A stretch of DNA of 64,000 nucleotides from CAVZBW01 sp963773635 (GTDB lineage Bacteria; Actinomycetota; Acidimicrobiia; Acidimicrobiales; RAAP-2), in NCBI GenBank assembly GCA_963773635.1, contig CAVZBW010000005.1:1674001-1738000 (forward strand). The letters are read 5' to 3'. Positions within the stretch are counted from its first letter, which is position 1; every line of letters starts with the position of its first letter. Position numbers and translations under genes: made by a program. Under the pieces are notes generated by a model. That model was not told where the DNA came from and ran no database searches. It saw only the letters and a list, made by a program, of their open reading frames with translations. Shown one piece after another: positions 47,152 to 55,781 of the stretch.

Positions 47152-48020
47152 TGGTTCTCCTCGGCACGTCGATGGGCTTCGCGCAGGGCCTCCTCGGCCA
47201 GGACTGCGGCCAAGTGGCGTCGATACGCCGTCGAGCCGTGCAGGTCCCCCGGCGGGTCGAGGTGGCGCGCCGCCTGCTGCCCTGCCTCGGGCCACGTCGC
47301 ATCGGTCGGGGCCTGTCCGACGAGGGCTCGTTCGGCCTCCTCGGCGCGGACCGGCACGCTCGCCACTCCCGAGAAGGCGATCCGGGCCTCGGCGATGCGA
47401 CCGTCGGTCCCGAGACCCACCGTGGTGGCCACGCCGGCGATCGCAAAGTCCCCGCTCCGCCGGCTGAACTCCCGGAACGACGAGCCCGTCCCGCGGGGCT
47501 GTGCTGGCACGCGGACCGCCGTCACCAGCTCGTCGGGCTCCAGCGCCGTCGTGAGGAAGCCCTCGAAGAAGCGGTCGGCCGAGACCTCGCGTCCTCCCCG
47601 AACGCTGCGGGCCTCGATCGTGGCGCCGAGTGCCAGGGCGACGGCCGGAAGCTCCGCGGCCGGATCGGCGTGCGCCAGGCTCCCCCCGACCGTCCCCCGG
47701 TTGCGGATGGCGGTGTGGCCGATGAATCGGACGGCGTCGGACACGAGGGGGTTGGCCCCCCTCACGGTGGAGGACCGCTCGACCTCGCGATGGCGAACCA
47801 GGGCCCCGAGGCGCAGGTCGCTCCCGTTGTCGATCGTCGAGAGCTCGGTCAGGCCGTTGACGTCGACGATCTGGCTGGGCCGGGCAAGGCGGAGGCTGAG
47901 CAGCGGGAGAAGGCTCTGGCCGCCGGCGAGAACCTTGGCCTCGTCCCCGTACTCGGCCAGCAGGGCGACGACCTCGTCGACCGAGCCCGCGGCGTGGTAC
48001 TCGAAGGGCGGCGGCTTCAT
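47148..48020 (-). CDS. FAD-binding subunit (CoxM-like)
   Basis: A 290-residue FAD-binding protein of the PCMH/CO-dehydrogenase flavoprotein family. The FAD-loop AGGQSLLPLLSLR, the second loop TVGGSLAHADPAAEL and VSADRFFEGFLTTAL are diagnostic. First gene of the leftward three-subunit operon and divergent from the MoxR gene, with 125 bases between that must hold both promoters. Confidence 0.92.
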   Translation of the reverse strand: MKPPPFEYHAAGSVDEVVALLAEYGDEAKVLAGGQSLLPLLSLRLARPSQIVDVNGLTELSTIDNGSDLRLGALVRHREVERSSTVRGANPLVSDAVRFIGHTAIRNRGTVGGSLAHADPAAELPAVALALGATIEARSVRGGREVSADRFFEGFLTTALEPDELVTAVRVPAQPRGTGSSFREFSRRSGDFAIAGVATTVGLGTDGRIAEARIAFSGVASVPVRAEEAERALVGQAPTDATWPEAGQQAARHLDPPGDLHGSTAYRRHLAAVLAEEALREAHRRAEENQ

Positions 48021-48145
48021 GACGGACCACCATATCCAAGCCTCGATCTCCGGCGTCGCCGTGCCGGGCGCACGTGGGGTCCCATGGGGTGCGGCGGTCC
48101 CCCCTACCGGGGAGCACGAGTCCGTCCCCCACTACTCTGCTAGGG

Positions 48146-49090
48146 ATGACGCAGGGAGGGCCAAACCCGGACGGGGCGGCCCCGCGATGGACCCCGCCGG
48201 CGTCGCCCGAGGACGTCGACCAGGCGCTGCGTGCCCAGGGTTACCTGCCGGGCAAGGGCCTGTCCACCGCCATCTTCCTCGCCATCGTGATGCGGCGACC
48301 GCTCTTCTTGGAGGGCGAGCCGGGTGTGGGCAAGACGGAGGTCGGCAACGCCCTGGCACGATGGATCGGCGGCGACCTGGTCCGCCTCCAGTGCTACGAG
48401 GGGATCGACGCCTCTCAGGCCCTCTACGAGTGGGACTACCAGCGCCAGCTCCTCTATCTGCGGGCACGAGACGGGAGGGCCGCCTCCGATCCCGTCCCCG
48501 AGGACGAGCTCTTCTCGGAGCGGTTCTTGATCCGCCGACCCCTCCTGAGGGCGATCGCCGACGGGAGCTCGCCCGATCAGGCTCCGGCCGTCCTCCTCAT
48601 CGACGAGATCGATCGTGCCGATGACGAGTTCGAGGCCTACTTGCTCGAGATCCTGGCCGACTTCTCGGTGACGGTGCCCGAGGTCGGCACGTTCCGGGCG
48701 GCCGTACCACCCGTGGTGATCCTGACCTCGAACCGCACCCGGGACGTGCACGACGCGCTCAAGCGACGGTCCCTCTACCACTGGGTCGAGCACCCCGATT
48801 TTGCGCGCGAGGTGGAGATCGTGCTCGCTCGGGTCCCCGAGGCCGGAGAGCACCTGGCCCGCCAGGTCACCGCCGTCGTGCACGGCCTGCGCGACCTCGG
48901 CCTGTACAAGACGCCCGGGGTGGCCGAGACGATCGACTGGACCGCCGCCCTGCGCGCCCTCGGCGTGTCGGAGCTCGACGCCGACAGCGCGGCCAGCACG
49001 ATCGGGGCCGTCCTGAAGTACCGGGAGGACGCCGAGCGCGCCGTGCCCGAGCTCGCCTCGCTCGTAGAAGGTGCCGGCGACGATGAGTGA
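48146..49090 (+). CDS. MoxR-family AAA+ ATPase (CoxD-like)
   Basis: A 314-residue MoxR AAA+ ATPase: Walker A LEGEPGVGKTE, Walker B LLIDEIDRADDEF, sensor SNRTRDVHDALKRR. With the following VWA protein it forms the CoxD/CoxE-type pair that helps insert copper/sulfur or otherwise activates molybdenum hydroxylases. ATG 48146 gives a start close to the AAA domain; the frame's earlier ATG at 48074 would add 24 residues without similarity. First gene of the rightward accessory operon; 8-base overlap with the next gene. Confidence 0.9.
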   Translation: MTQGGPNPDGAAPRWTPPASPEDVDQALRAQGYLPGKGLSTAIFLAIVMRRPLFLEGEPGVGKTEVGNALARWIGGDLVRLQCYEGIDASQALYEWDYQRQLLYLRARDGRAASDPVPEDELFSERFLIRRPLLRAIADGSSPDQAPAVLLIDEIDRADDEFEAYLLEILADFSVTVPEVGTFRAAVPPVVILTSNRTRDVHDALKRRSLYHWVEHPDFAREVEIVLARVPEAGEHLARQVTAVVHGLRDLGLYKTPGVAETIDWTAALRALGVSELDADSAASTIGAVLKYREDAERAVPELASLVEGAGDDE

Positions 49091-50201
49091 GCCGCTGGAC
49101 TGTCGAACCGGCCCCGACCTGGCCCGCACCGTCGTGCGGTTCTGCCGGGCCCTCCGTGAGGAGGGACTGGCGGTTCCGGTCTCGAGCGTCCAGAGCTATG
49201 CACGGGCGCTCGGGGCGCTCGGGGCGCGCTCGGCCGCGGACGTCTACTGGGCCGGTCGAGCCACCCTGGTCCTGCGGCCCGAGGACACCCCCTCGTACGA
49301 CCGGGTGTTTGCCACCTTCTGGTGCGGCGAGACAGCCGAGGACCCCGCACGCCACGGGGCGAGGGCGCCGATGGTGACGAAGGATGGCGCAAACCACCGC
49401 GCCGGCGCGTCGCCCGGAGCGGAGCGACAGCGACAGCTCCGCTACAGCCGGGCAGAGATGTTGCGCCACAAGGACTTCTCCGCTTGCAGCGAGGAGGAGC
49501 TGGCTGAGGCCATGGAGCTGCTTCGGTGGCGTCCGGCGATCTCCTGCCGACCGTCCCACCGGTGGGAGCCCGGGCGGCGAGGTCGCCGGCTGGACGTGCG
49601 GGCTACCATGCGCCACGCCATGCGCTGCGGCGGAGAGGTGGTCCCCACCAGGCGCCTCGAGCGCTCGCCCCGCGACCGCCGGCTCGTGGTCTTGTGCGAC
49701 GTCAGCGGCTCGATGGAACCCTACGCCCGCGCCATGTTGCGCTTCGCCCACGTCCTCGTGGCCGGGCAGTCCCGCGTCGAAGCCTTCGCCATCGGGACAC
49801 GCCTCACGCGACTGACGAGGGAGCTGTCGTCTCGCGACCCCGATGCGGCCATGACGACCGCGGCAGCGGTGGTGCGGGACTGGTCGGGGGGTACGCGACT
49901 CGGGGAGGGCCTGCGCGAGTTCAACGATCGCTTCGGCGTTCGCGGCATGGCCCGGGGCGCCGAGGTCATCGTGATGTCCGACGGATGGGATCGTGGCGAC
50001 CCCGAGGAGCTCGGCGCGCAGATGAGCCGGCTCAAGAGGGTCGCCCACCGGGTGGTGTGGATGAACCCCCTCAAGGCCGACCCGCGATACGAGCCGCTGG
50101 CCCGGGGCATGGCCGCCGCACTCCCGCACGTCGACCGCTTCCTCCCCGGCCACGACATGGCCTCCCTGGAGTCCCTGCTGGCCGTCCTCGAATCGCCATG
50201 A
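49083..50201 (+). CDS. VWA-domain protein (CoxE-like)
   Basis: A 372-residue protein with a von Willebrand factor A domain; the MIDAS motif is DVSGSMEPYARAM and later VIVMSDGWDRGDPEELG gives the second metal loop. The N-terminal helical part and arginine-rich centre (RRPSHRWEPGRRGRR-like region) are typical of CoxE. Works with the MoxR ATPase as a maturation chaperone for the molybdenum enzyme. Start ATG 49083 overlaps the MoxR gene. Confidence 0.9.
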   Translation: MSEPLDCRTGPDLARTVVRFCRALREEGLAVPVSSVQSYARALGALGARSAADVYWAGRATLVLRPEDTPSYDRVFATFWCGETAEDPARHGARAPMVTKDGANHRAGASPGAERQRQLRYSRAEMLRHKDFSACSEEELAEAMELLRWRPAISCRPSHRWEPGRRGRRLDVRATMRHAMRCGGEVVPTRRLERSPRDRRLVVLCDVSGSMEPYARAMLRFAHVLVAGQSRVEAFAIGTRLTRLTRELSSRDPDAAMTTAAAVVRDWSGGTRLGEGLREFNDRFGVRGMARGAEVIVMSDGWDRGDPEELGAQMSRLKRVAHRVVWMNPLKADPRYEPLARGMAAALPHVDRFLPGHDMASLESLLAVLESP

Positions 50202-50285
50202 GCCCCGACCGCCATGAGCCCCAGTCGGCCCCAGTACCGAATCCCCTGAGCCCCCGAGAGCGGGCACGATCAAGGTGCGTGTGAC

Positions 50286-50600
50286 ATGAGAGAAATTCTC
50301 GACGACATCGACAAGTGGCGGGCGGCGGATCGGCGGGTAGCGGTGGCGACGGTCGTGGAGGTCCAGGGGTCGGGACCCCGCGACCCCGGCGCCGCCATGG
50401 CCGTGAGCGAGGACGGCGAAGTGGCCGGCTCGGTGTCCGGAGGATGCGTGGAATCGAGCGTCGTGACCGAGGCCTTGGAGGTCCTGACCGACGGCGTGCC
50501 GCGGCTGTGCTCCTTCGGCTATTCCGACGACGAGGCGTTCGCCGTGGGCCTCACCTGTGGGGGCACCATCTCCGTGTTCATCGAGCGTCTGGACTGGTAG
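50286..50600 (+). CDS. XdhC/CoxI-family protein, short form
   Basis: A 104-residue protein that is the N-terminal XdhC_CoxI domain alone: VATVVEVQGSGPRDPGAAM, SVSGGCVESSVVTEAL and FGYSDDEAFAVGLTCGGTI with the conserved GGC and CGG cysteines. XdhC proteins bind molybdenum cofactor and add the terminal sulfur/insert it in xanthine-dehydrogenase-type enzymes. The C-terminal Rossmann part is missing because it is supplied by the next gene, 3 bases away. Confidence 0.88.
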   Translation: MREILDDIDKWRAADRRVAVATVVEVQGSGPRDPGAAMAVSEDGEVAGSVSGGCVESSVVTEALEVLTDGVPRLCSFGYSDDEAFAVGLTCGGTISVFIERLDW

Positions 50601-50603
50601 GCG

Positions 50604-51452
50604 GTGGTCGACGCCGACGCGCCCGACCGGCCCACCCTCTACGAGGTCCTGCGCGACAGCCTCCGGGCGCGGGAGCCGGTCACCCTGGCGACGGTCGTGG
50701 CCTGCGAGGGCCCGGCGTCCTCGGACGTGCGCCTCGGGGCGAAGCTGCTGGTCGGCCCGGGCGATCGGGTGCGTGGCACGCTCGGCAACGAGGCCCTCGA
50801 CACGGTGGTGACCCGCGACGCCCGCGGGGCGCTGGCGTCGGGCCATCGAGCGCTCCGCCACTACGGACCTCGCGGCGAGGCTCGCCAGGATGCCGTCTCG
50901 GTATACGTCGAGACGTTCGGCTCGCCGCCTCGCATGATCATCTTCGGTGCCGTCGACTTCAGCTCGGCCCTCGCGTCCGTCGGCAGGATCCTCGGATTCA
51001 AGGTCACGGTCTGCGACGCACGGGCGGTCTTCGCGACGAGGGCTCGCTTCCGAGCCGCCGACGAGGTGGTCGTCGAGTGGCCCGACCGGTACCTCGAGCG
51101 AGAAGGCCCGAGTCTCGGAGCCCGAGACGCCGTCTGCGTGCTCACCCACGATACGAAGTTCGACGTACCCGCCATCGTCGGGGCGCTGGCGACCGAGGTC
51201 GGCTACATCGGCGCCATGGGGTCTCGGCGCACCAAGGAGAAGCGCGACGTACGGCTCCGAGAGGCCGGCGTGACGGACGACCAGCTCGCCCGCGTCCACG
51301 CCCCGATCGGACTCGACATCGGGGCCCGCACGCCCGAGGAGACCGCGGTGTCCATCTGCGCCGAGATCATCGCTACGCGCACGGGAACGATGAGCATCGC
51401 CCCACTGAGCCAGGGGACGGGTCCGATCCACCGAGCCGCCGCAGCGCAGTGA
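50604..51452 (+). CDS. XdhC/CoxI-family protein, long form with Rossmann domain
   Basis: A 282-residue XdhC protein. It has a second, degenerate copy of the N-terminal domain (VTLATVVACEGPASSDVRLG, lacking the GGC and CGG cysteines) and then the Rossmann-fold XdhC C-terminal domain: MIIFGAVDFSSALA, VTVCDARAVFATRARF and TPEETAVSICAEIIATR. GTG 50604 is 3 bases after the short XdhC. Likely forms a heteromer with it for cofactor maturation. Overlaps the next gene's GTG (GTGA). Confidence 0.87.
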   Translation: MVDADAPDRPTLYEVLRDSLRAREPVTLATVVACEGPASSDVRLGAKLLVGPGDRVRGTLGNEALDTVVTRDARGALASGHRALRHYGPRGEARQDAVSVYVETFGSPPRMIIFGAVDFSSALASVGRILGFKVTVCDARAVFATRARFRAADEVVVEWPDRYLEREGPSLGARDAVCVLTHDTKFDVPAIVGALATEVGYIGAMGSRRTKEKRDVRLREAGVTDDQLARVHAPIGLDIGARTPEETAVSICAEIIATRTGTMSIAPLSQGTGPIHRAAAAQ

Positions 51453-52006
51453 CCACCGCGGCCGTCGTCCTCGCGGCGGGAGGCTCCAGCCGCTTTGCCG
51501 GCGAGCGGCACAAGCTTCTCAGCGACTTTCGGGGGCGGCCGCTCGTGGTGTGGGCGCTCGACCATGCCCTCGCCGCGGGACTGGACGCCACGGCGGTGGT
51601 GACCGGAGCGGTCGATCTCGACGACGTCCTCCCGGCCGGGGTGTGCGTCGTGCACAACGAGAGCTGGGCCGACGGTCAGGCCAGCTCGCTCCAGGCGGCA
51701 CTCCGGTGGGCCCGAGAGGGTGGCTTCGACGCCATAGTGGTCGGGCTCGGCGACCAGCCTTTGGTTCCACCGGAGGCCTGGACGATAGTGGCCGCCTCGA
51801 CCAGCCCGATTGCCGTCGCCGAATATGGGGGAACCCGATCGCCACCCACCCGGCTCGCCAGCTCCGTCTGGTCGCTCCTCTCCGAGACCGGCGACGCCGG
51901 TGCCCGGTCGCTCATGGCCGAGCGCCCCGAGCTGGTCCAGCAACTAGCGTGTCCAGGACAGGCAATCGATATCGACACCGTGGAGGACCTGGCGCGTTGG
52001 AGCTGA
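51449..52006 (+). CDS. MobA-like NTP transferase (molybdopterin cytidylyltransferase candidate)
   Basis: A 185-residue nucleotidyltransferase: AAVVLAAGGSSRFAGERHKLL P-loop region, HNESWADGQASSLQAAL and VVGLGDQPLVPPEAW, which match the MocA/MobA-like group. In molybdenum hydroxylase operons this protein usually adds CMP to molybdopterin. GTG 51449 overlaps the XdhC stop. Overlaps the CoxG gene by ten bases. Confidence 0.85.
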   Translation: MTTAAVVLAAGGSSRFAGERHKLLSDFRGRPLVVWALDHALAAGLDATAVVTGAVDLDDVLPAGVCVVHNESWADGQASSLQAALRWAREGGFDAIVVGLGDQPLVPPEAWTIVAASTSPIAVAEYGGTRSPPTRLASSVWSLLSETGDAGARSLMAERPELVQQLACPGQAIDIDTVEDLARWS

Positions 52007-52737
52007 TGCATGATTTCCGGGTTGACGTACCGATCGACCAAGCGTGGGAGGTCCTGACCGACCTCGAGCGGATCGCACCGTGCATGCCCGGCGCCCAGCT
52101 GCTCGAGGTCGAGGGCGACGAGTACCGGGGCATCGTCAAGGTCAAGGTGGGTCCCATCACCGCCCAGTACCGCGGCACGGCCCGATTCACGGAGCTCGAC
52201 CCCTCGGCGCACAAGGCGGTGGTCCGGGCGGAGGGTCGCGACACCCGGGGCCAGGGCACGGCAGCGGCGACGGTGATCGCCACCCTGGACCAGGCCGACC
52301 CCGGCACGTCGGTGCACATCGAGACGGACCTGGACATCTCCGGCAAGGTGGCGCAGTTCGGCCGCGGCATGCTGGCAGAGGTCAGCGAGAAGCTCCTCGG
52401 CCAATTCGTCGAGCAGCTGGAGTCGAACGTCCTCGCCGGCCCCGGCGGCAACGGCGCAGCGACGACCGGACCCTCGGCAGCTGAGGCCGGCGAGGGAGCC
52501 GAGGAAGTTGCGACCACGGAGGCCGCGAAAGCCACGGTGGATGCCGCCGGCGAGGAGGCACGGCCTCGGGTGCGCGCCATCGACTCTCCCGAAGCCGAGC
52601 CGGTCGACGTCCTGCAGACCGCCGGAGGCTCAGTGGCCAAGCGCGCCGCACCGATCATCATCGGACTGATCGCTCTTGTGGTCGTGCTGCGCCTCCGCCG
52701 CCGCCGGCGTTGCCGGAGGGCCCGCAACGCCGATTGA
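51997..52737 (+). CDS. CoxG-like SRPBCC protein with C-terminal membrane anchor
   Basis: A 246-residue START/SRPBCC-fold protein: MELMHDFRVDVPIDQAWEVL when read from TTG 51997, TDLERIAPCMPGAQLLEVEG and VKVKVGPITAQYRG are the CoxG signature. The TTG is preferred over ATG 52006 because CoxG proteins begin MEL. After about 145 residues a low-complexity Glu/Ala-rich linker leads to a single transmembrane helix (IIIGLIALVVVLRL) and a basic tail. It anchors or recruits the enzyme to the membrane. Last gene of the accessory operon. Confidence 0.88.
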   Translation: MELMHDFRVDVPIDQAWEVLTDLERIAPCMPGAQLLEVEGDEYRGIVKVKVGPITAQYRGTARFTELDPSAHKAVVRAEGRDTRGQGTAAATVIATLDQADPGTSVHIETDLDISGKVAQFGRGMLAEVSEKLLGQFVEQLESNVLAGPGGNGAATTGPSAAEAGEGAEEVATTEAAKATVDAAGEEARPRVRAIDSPEAEPVDVLQTAGGSVAKRAAPIIIGLIALVVVLRLRRRRRCRRARNAD

Positions 52738-52758
52738 CGCGGGGCCCGACACGGGGCC

Positions 52759-54219
52759 TCAGCTCGGCCAGACGATGCTCTGCAGCTCGCTGTAGGCGTG
52801 CAGGGCGAAGGAGCCGCAGTCGCGCCCGACGCCGCTGTACTTGAAGCCCCCAAACGGGGCCTCCATGTTCCGCCCCACGGTGTTGACCCCGACGCCTCCC
52901 GCCTCCAGCTGGCGGGCGACGCGGTAGGCGCGGGAGACGTCCCCCGACCAGACGTAGTCGATCAGCCCGTAGATCGAGTCGTTGGCGATCTCGATCGCCT
53001 CATCTTCGTCGTCGAAAGGGATGACGACGACGACCGGTCCGAAGATCTCCTCCCGGGCAATCCGCATCTCGTTGCGACAACCTGCCATGAGGGTGGGGGC
53101 GACGTAGAAGCCCCGGTCGAGCGGGGGTCGTTGCCCGCCGATGACGTGGGCCCCTTCGGAGCGCCCGAGCTCGATGTAGGACTCGACCCGATCGCGGTGT
53201 GCGCCAGTGATGACCGGGCCGACGACGGTGTCGGCCTCCCGCGGATCGCCGACCTTGAGCCGGCGACCAAGCTCGGAAAGCCGATCTACCAGCTGGTCGT
53301 AGATGCCACGTTGGGCGATGACCCGAGTCGGCGCGGTGCAGATCTGACCCGAGTAGAAGGTCCAGACGCTCGCGATGCCCTGCACGGCCGAGTCGAGGGA
53401 GGCGTCATCGAAGACGATGGCCGCGCCCTTACCCCCGAGCTCCATCAGCTGGCGCTTCATCTGCCTCCCCGCTGACTCCGCGATCTTGGTGCCGACCCCG
53501 GTGGAACCGGTGAAGCTGATCATGTTCACCTCGGGGGCGTCGACCGCCGCCTGGCCGATCTCGATCCCCGAGCCCGACACGACGTTGCATGCGCCGGGGG
53601 GCAGGCCCGCCTCGGTCAAGACCTCGGCGAGGATGAACACGGCGAGCGGGTCCTGCGGCGCGGGCTTGACCAGCACGGCATTGCCCATGGCCAACGCCGG
53701 CGCGATCTTGCCGGCCGTATTGGCCAAGGGGTTGTTGTAGGACGTGATGCAGGTGACGACGCCGACCGGTTGCCGCACGGCGAGGGCGTTGACGAGCCCG
53801 CCGGGTGCGAGGGCCGTGGCCTCGGTCACCTGCGGCACGAGCGGGAGCTCCGTCGGCTCGGATACCGATCGCGCGTACCGCCGAAAGCGGGCAATGGTCA
53901 CGTTGAGCTGGAGCGCCCGGACCACTCCGAGCGGAGCCCCGGTCTCGGCCTGGGCCAGCGCGACGATCTCGGACGATCGTTGGTCGAGGAGGTCTGCCGC
54001 CCGATCGAGGACGGCGCCCCGCTCGACCGGATCGACCCGGCGCCACGCTCGCCACCCCTCGCGAGCCGACCGTGCCGCCTCCAGGACCTGGCTGACGCTC
54101 GCCTCCGGAGCCCGGCCGACCACCTCCTCGGTGGCGGGGTTGACGACGTCGTAGTAGCCACCCTCGGGCTCGAGCCGCTGGCCGGCGATGTACAGCTGAT
54201 GCTCGGACTGGTCGGTCAC
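52759..54219 (-). CDS. NAD(P)-dependent aldehyde dehydrogenase
   Basis: A 486-residue ALDH with N162 (ITSYNNPLANT), E260 (LMELGGKGAA) and C294 (SGQICTAPTR). The YNNP in place of PWNxP and ELGGKGA instead of ELGGKSP mark a distinct ALDH subgroup. GTG 54219 has AGAGGAG upstream. It is convergent with the cox accessory operon (21 bases apart). It could oxidise an aldehyde linked to the molybdenum hydroxylase, but nothing proves this. Confidence 0.92.
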   Translation of the reverse strand: MTDQSEHQLYIAGQRLEPEGGYYDVVNPATEEVVGRAPEASVSQVLEAARSAREGWRAWRRVDPVERGAVLDRAADLLDQRSSEIVALAQAETGAPLGVVRALQLNVTIARFRRYARSVSEPTELPLVPQVTEATALAPGGLVNALAVRQPVGVVTCITSYNNPLANTAGKIAPALAMGNAVLVKPAPQDPLAVFILAEVLTEAGLPPGACNVVSGSGIEIGQAAVDAPEVNMISFTGSTGVGTKIAESAGRQMKRQLMELGGKGAAIVFDDASLDSAVQGIASVWTFYSGQICTAPTRVIAQRGIYDQLVDRLSELGRRLKVGDPREADTVVGPVITGAHRDRVESYIELGRSEGAHVIGGQRPPLDRGFYVAPTLMAGCRNEMRIAREEIFGPVVVVIPFDDEDEAIEIANDSIYGLIDYVWSGDVSRAYRVARQLEAGGVGVNTVGRNMEAPFGGFKYSGVGRDCGSFALHAYSELQSIVWPS

Positions 54220-54279
54220 GTTGCTCCTCTGCTCTGTCTTCGATGGGTTGCGACTTGTCTCGTCTGGTTGCTGTTCGCC

Positions 54280-54448
54280 TCAGCCGGCAAGCCCGATGAC
54301 GAGCCACATCACGCCCACGCCGAGCACGGTCGTTGCAAGGGTGAGCCGGCTGGGGTGCTGTGCGTGGGCCTCGGGCAGGATGTCCGACGTGGCCAGGTCC
54401 GCCGAGGAGCGTCGTACAACAAGAACCCAGCGCGAGCAGGACCGGCAT
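54280..54448 (-). pseudogene. Probable remnant of a ZIP-family metal transporter
   Basis: On the minus strand an ATG at 54448 opens with MPVLLALGSCCTTLLGG, like the first helix of ZIP permeases, and in a shifted frame the sequence continues VRRSSADLATSDILPEAHAQ then HPSRLTLATTVLGVGV, MWLVIGLAG and a stop at 54280, like the last helices. About 200 central residues are missing, so this looks like a gene with a large internal deletion. A GGGAGAG site precedes the ATG. Nothing else is visible in the ALDH-mshC gap. Confidence 0.4.
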
Positions 54449-54492
54449 GTTGCGTCACTCTCTCCCGGAGTCGCAGGGACTGGGCCGGGCCG

Positions 54493-55641
54493 CTACCACC
54501 ACTTGTCGTCGTAGCGCAGTCCGAGGAGCCTCACGAGGCCGCCCATCGTCGCCCCGCGCGCCTCCCTGGCCACGGCGAGCGCGCGGGGCACGTCGAGGTT
54601 GTCGCGCAGCGCCCGAGCCACTTCCTCGGACGCTGCAGGCGAGCCGCCCGGCCTCGCTTCGGCAGAGCGCAACGACTCGAGTTCGCCCGATGCGGCGTCC
54701 AGCCGGGCCTCGTCGAAGTCCCAGGGTCGGGCGAAGGGTCGCTCGAGGATCAGCAGGCGGATTGCGGCCGCCGACCATCGCTCGAGCAGGTCGCGCACAA
54801 AGACCAGGTTGCCGGTCGACTTGGCCATCTTGGTACCGGCCATCCGGACGGCGCCCACATGCATCCAGGCCCGGGCGAACGGCCGCACCCCGGTAAAGGT
54901 CTCTGCTTGGGCGGCCTCGTAGGCATGGTGAGGGAATGCCAGGTCGTCACCTCCCGCATGGAGGTCGACGGACGCACCGAAGGTGGTGAGCGCCATGGCC
55001 GTGCATTCGGCGTGCCAGCCGGGACGACCGAGTCCCCAGGGGCTCTCCCAGGCCGGGTCGCCGCCGCTCGAGGGAACCCACAAGGCCACATCGAGAGGAT
55101 CCTCCTTGTCGGGGTCGTCCGGCCGGCCACCGCGTTGGGCGGCGAGTGCGAGTGCCTCGTCGCGGGTGAGCCCGGCGCGCCGGTACACGTCGCCGCCGCG
55201 GAAGTAGACGGACCCGCTCCGCTCGTAGGCCGCGCCTCGGATCAGGAGCTCGTCGATCAGCGCGATGACGCCGTCGACGTGATCATGGCTGCGGGGCTCG
55301 TAGGTCGGGTGGGCGACGCCCAGGTCCTCCATGTCCCGCTCGAAGCGATACGCCTGCTGGGTAGCCAGCGACCGCCAGGACACCTGTCGCTCCCGGGCCT
55401 GAGCGAGAAGGTCGTCGTCGACGTCGGTGATGTTGCGGCAGACCTCTACCGACCGGCCTCCCCGGTGCAGGACCCGCGCCGCCATGTCGGCCCAGACGAA
55501 GGTTGCGGCATGCCCCAGGTGGGTGGTGTCGTAGGGCGTGATGCCGCAGACGTAGATCCGGGCGGTCCCGAGCACGGGGAGGCGCGTGTGCCCGAGCAGC
55601 AGCGGTCCCTCCAAGTCCAGCGCGTCATCGAGATCAGTCAT
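54493..55641 (-). CDS. mshC: Mycothiol synthesis cysteine ligase MshC
   Basis: A 382-residue class I aminoacyl-tRNA-synthetase-like ligase that joins cysteine to GlcN-inositol. The zinc cysteine is C32 in YVCGITPYDTTHLGHA (HLGH at 41-44), the KMSKS-type loop is GTKMAKSTGN and the PGWHAECTAMAL segment completes the zinc site. The CGITPYD wording separates MshC from cysteinyl-tRNA synthetase (CGPTVYD). ATG 55641 follows GGAG. Mycothiol is the main thiol of actinobacteria, so this gene is a strong taxonomic clue. Confidence 0.9.
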   Translation of the reverse strand: MTDLDDALDLEGPLLLGHTRLPVLGTARIYVCGITPYDTTHLGHAATFVWADMAARVLHRGGRSVEVCRNITDVDDDLLAQARERQVSWRSLATQQAYRFERDMEDLGVAHPTYEPRSHDHVDGVIALIDELLIRGAAYERSGSVYFRGGDVYRRAGLTRDEALALAAQRGGRPDDPDKEDPLDVALWVPSSGGDPAWESPWGLGRPGWHAECTAMALTTFGASVDLHAGGDDLAFPHHAYEAAQAETFTGVRPFARAWMHVGAVRMAGTKMAKSTGNLVFVRDLLERWSAAAIRLLILERPFARPWDFDEARLDAASGELESLRSAEARPGGSPAASEEVARALRDNLDVPRALAVAREARGATMGGLVRLLGLRYDDKWW

Positions 55642-55781
55642 AGGCGGTCTCCAGGAGAAGGTACCCGATCTCGCATCTGCCACGTCCCGGCTGGGGGCCG
55701 GCAGGAATGGGACGCCACAGCGCGGAGACCGGCATCAAGTACCCTTGGCCGGTGGTCCGGTCCGGGAATCACTAGCACGAG

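Noticed and set aside
44297..48020. Aerobic CO dehydrogenase (coxMSL) as a firm call
   Set aside because: Active-site loop is AYRGPWE, not a CO-dehydrogenase motif; only CoxL-like hydroxylase can be claimed.
54493..55641. Cysteinyl-tRNA synthetase
   Set aside because: CGITPYD and HLGHA segments fit MshC; CysRS has CGPTVYD and is normally longer.
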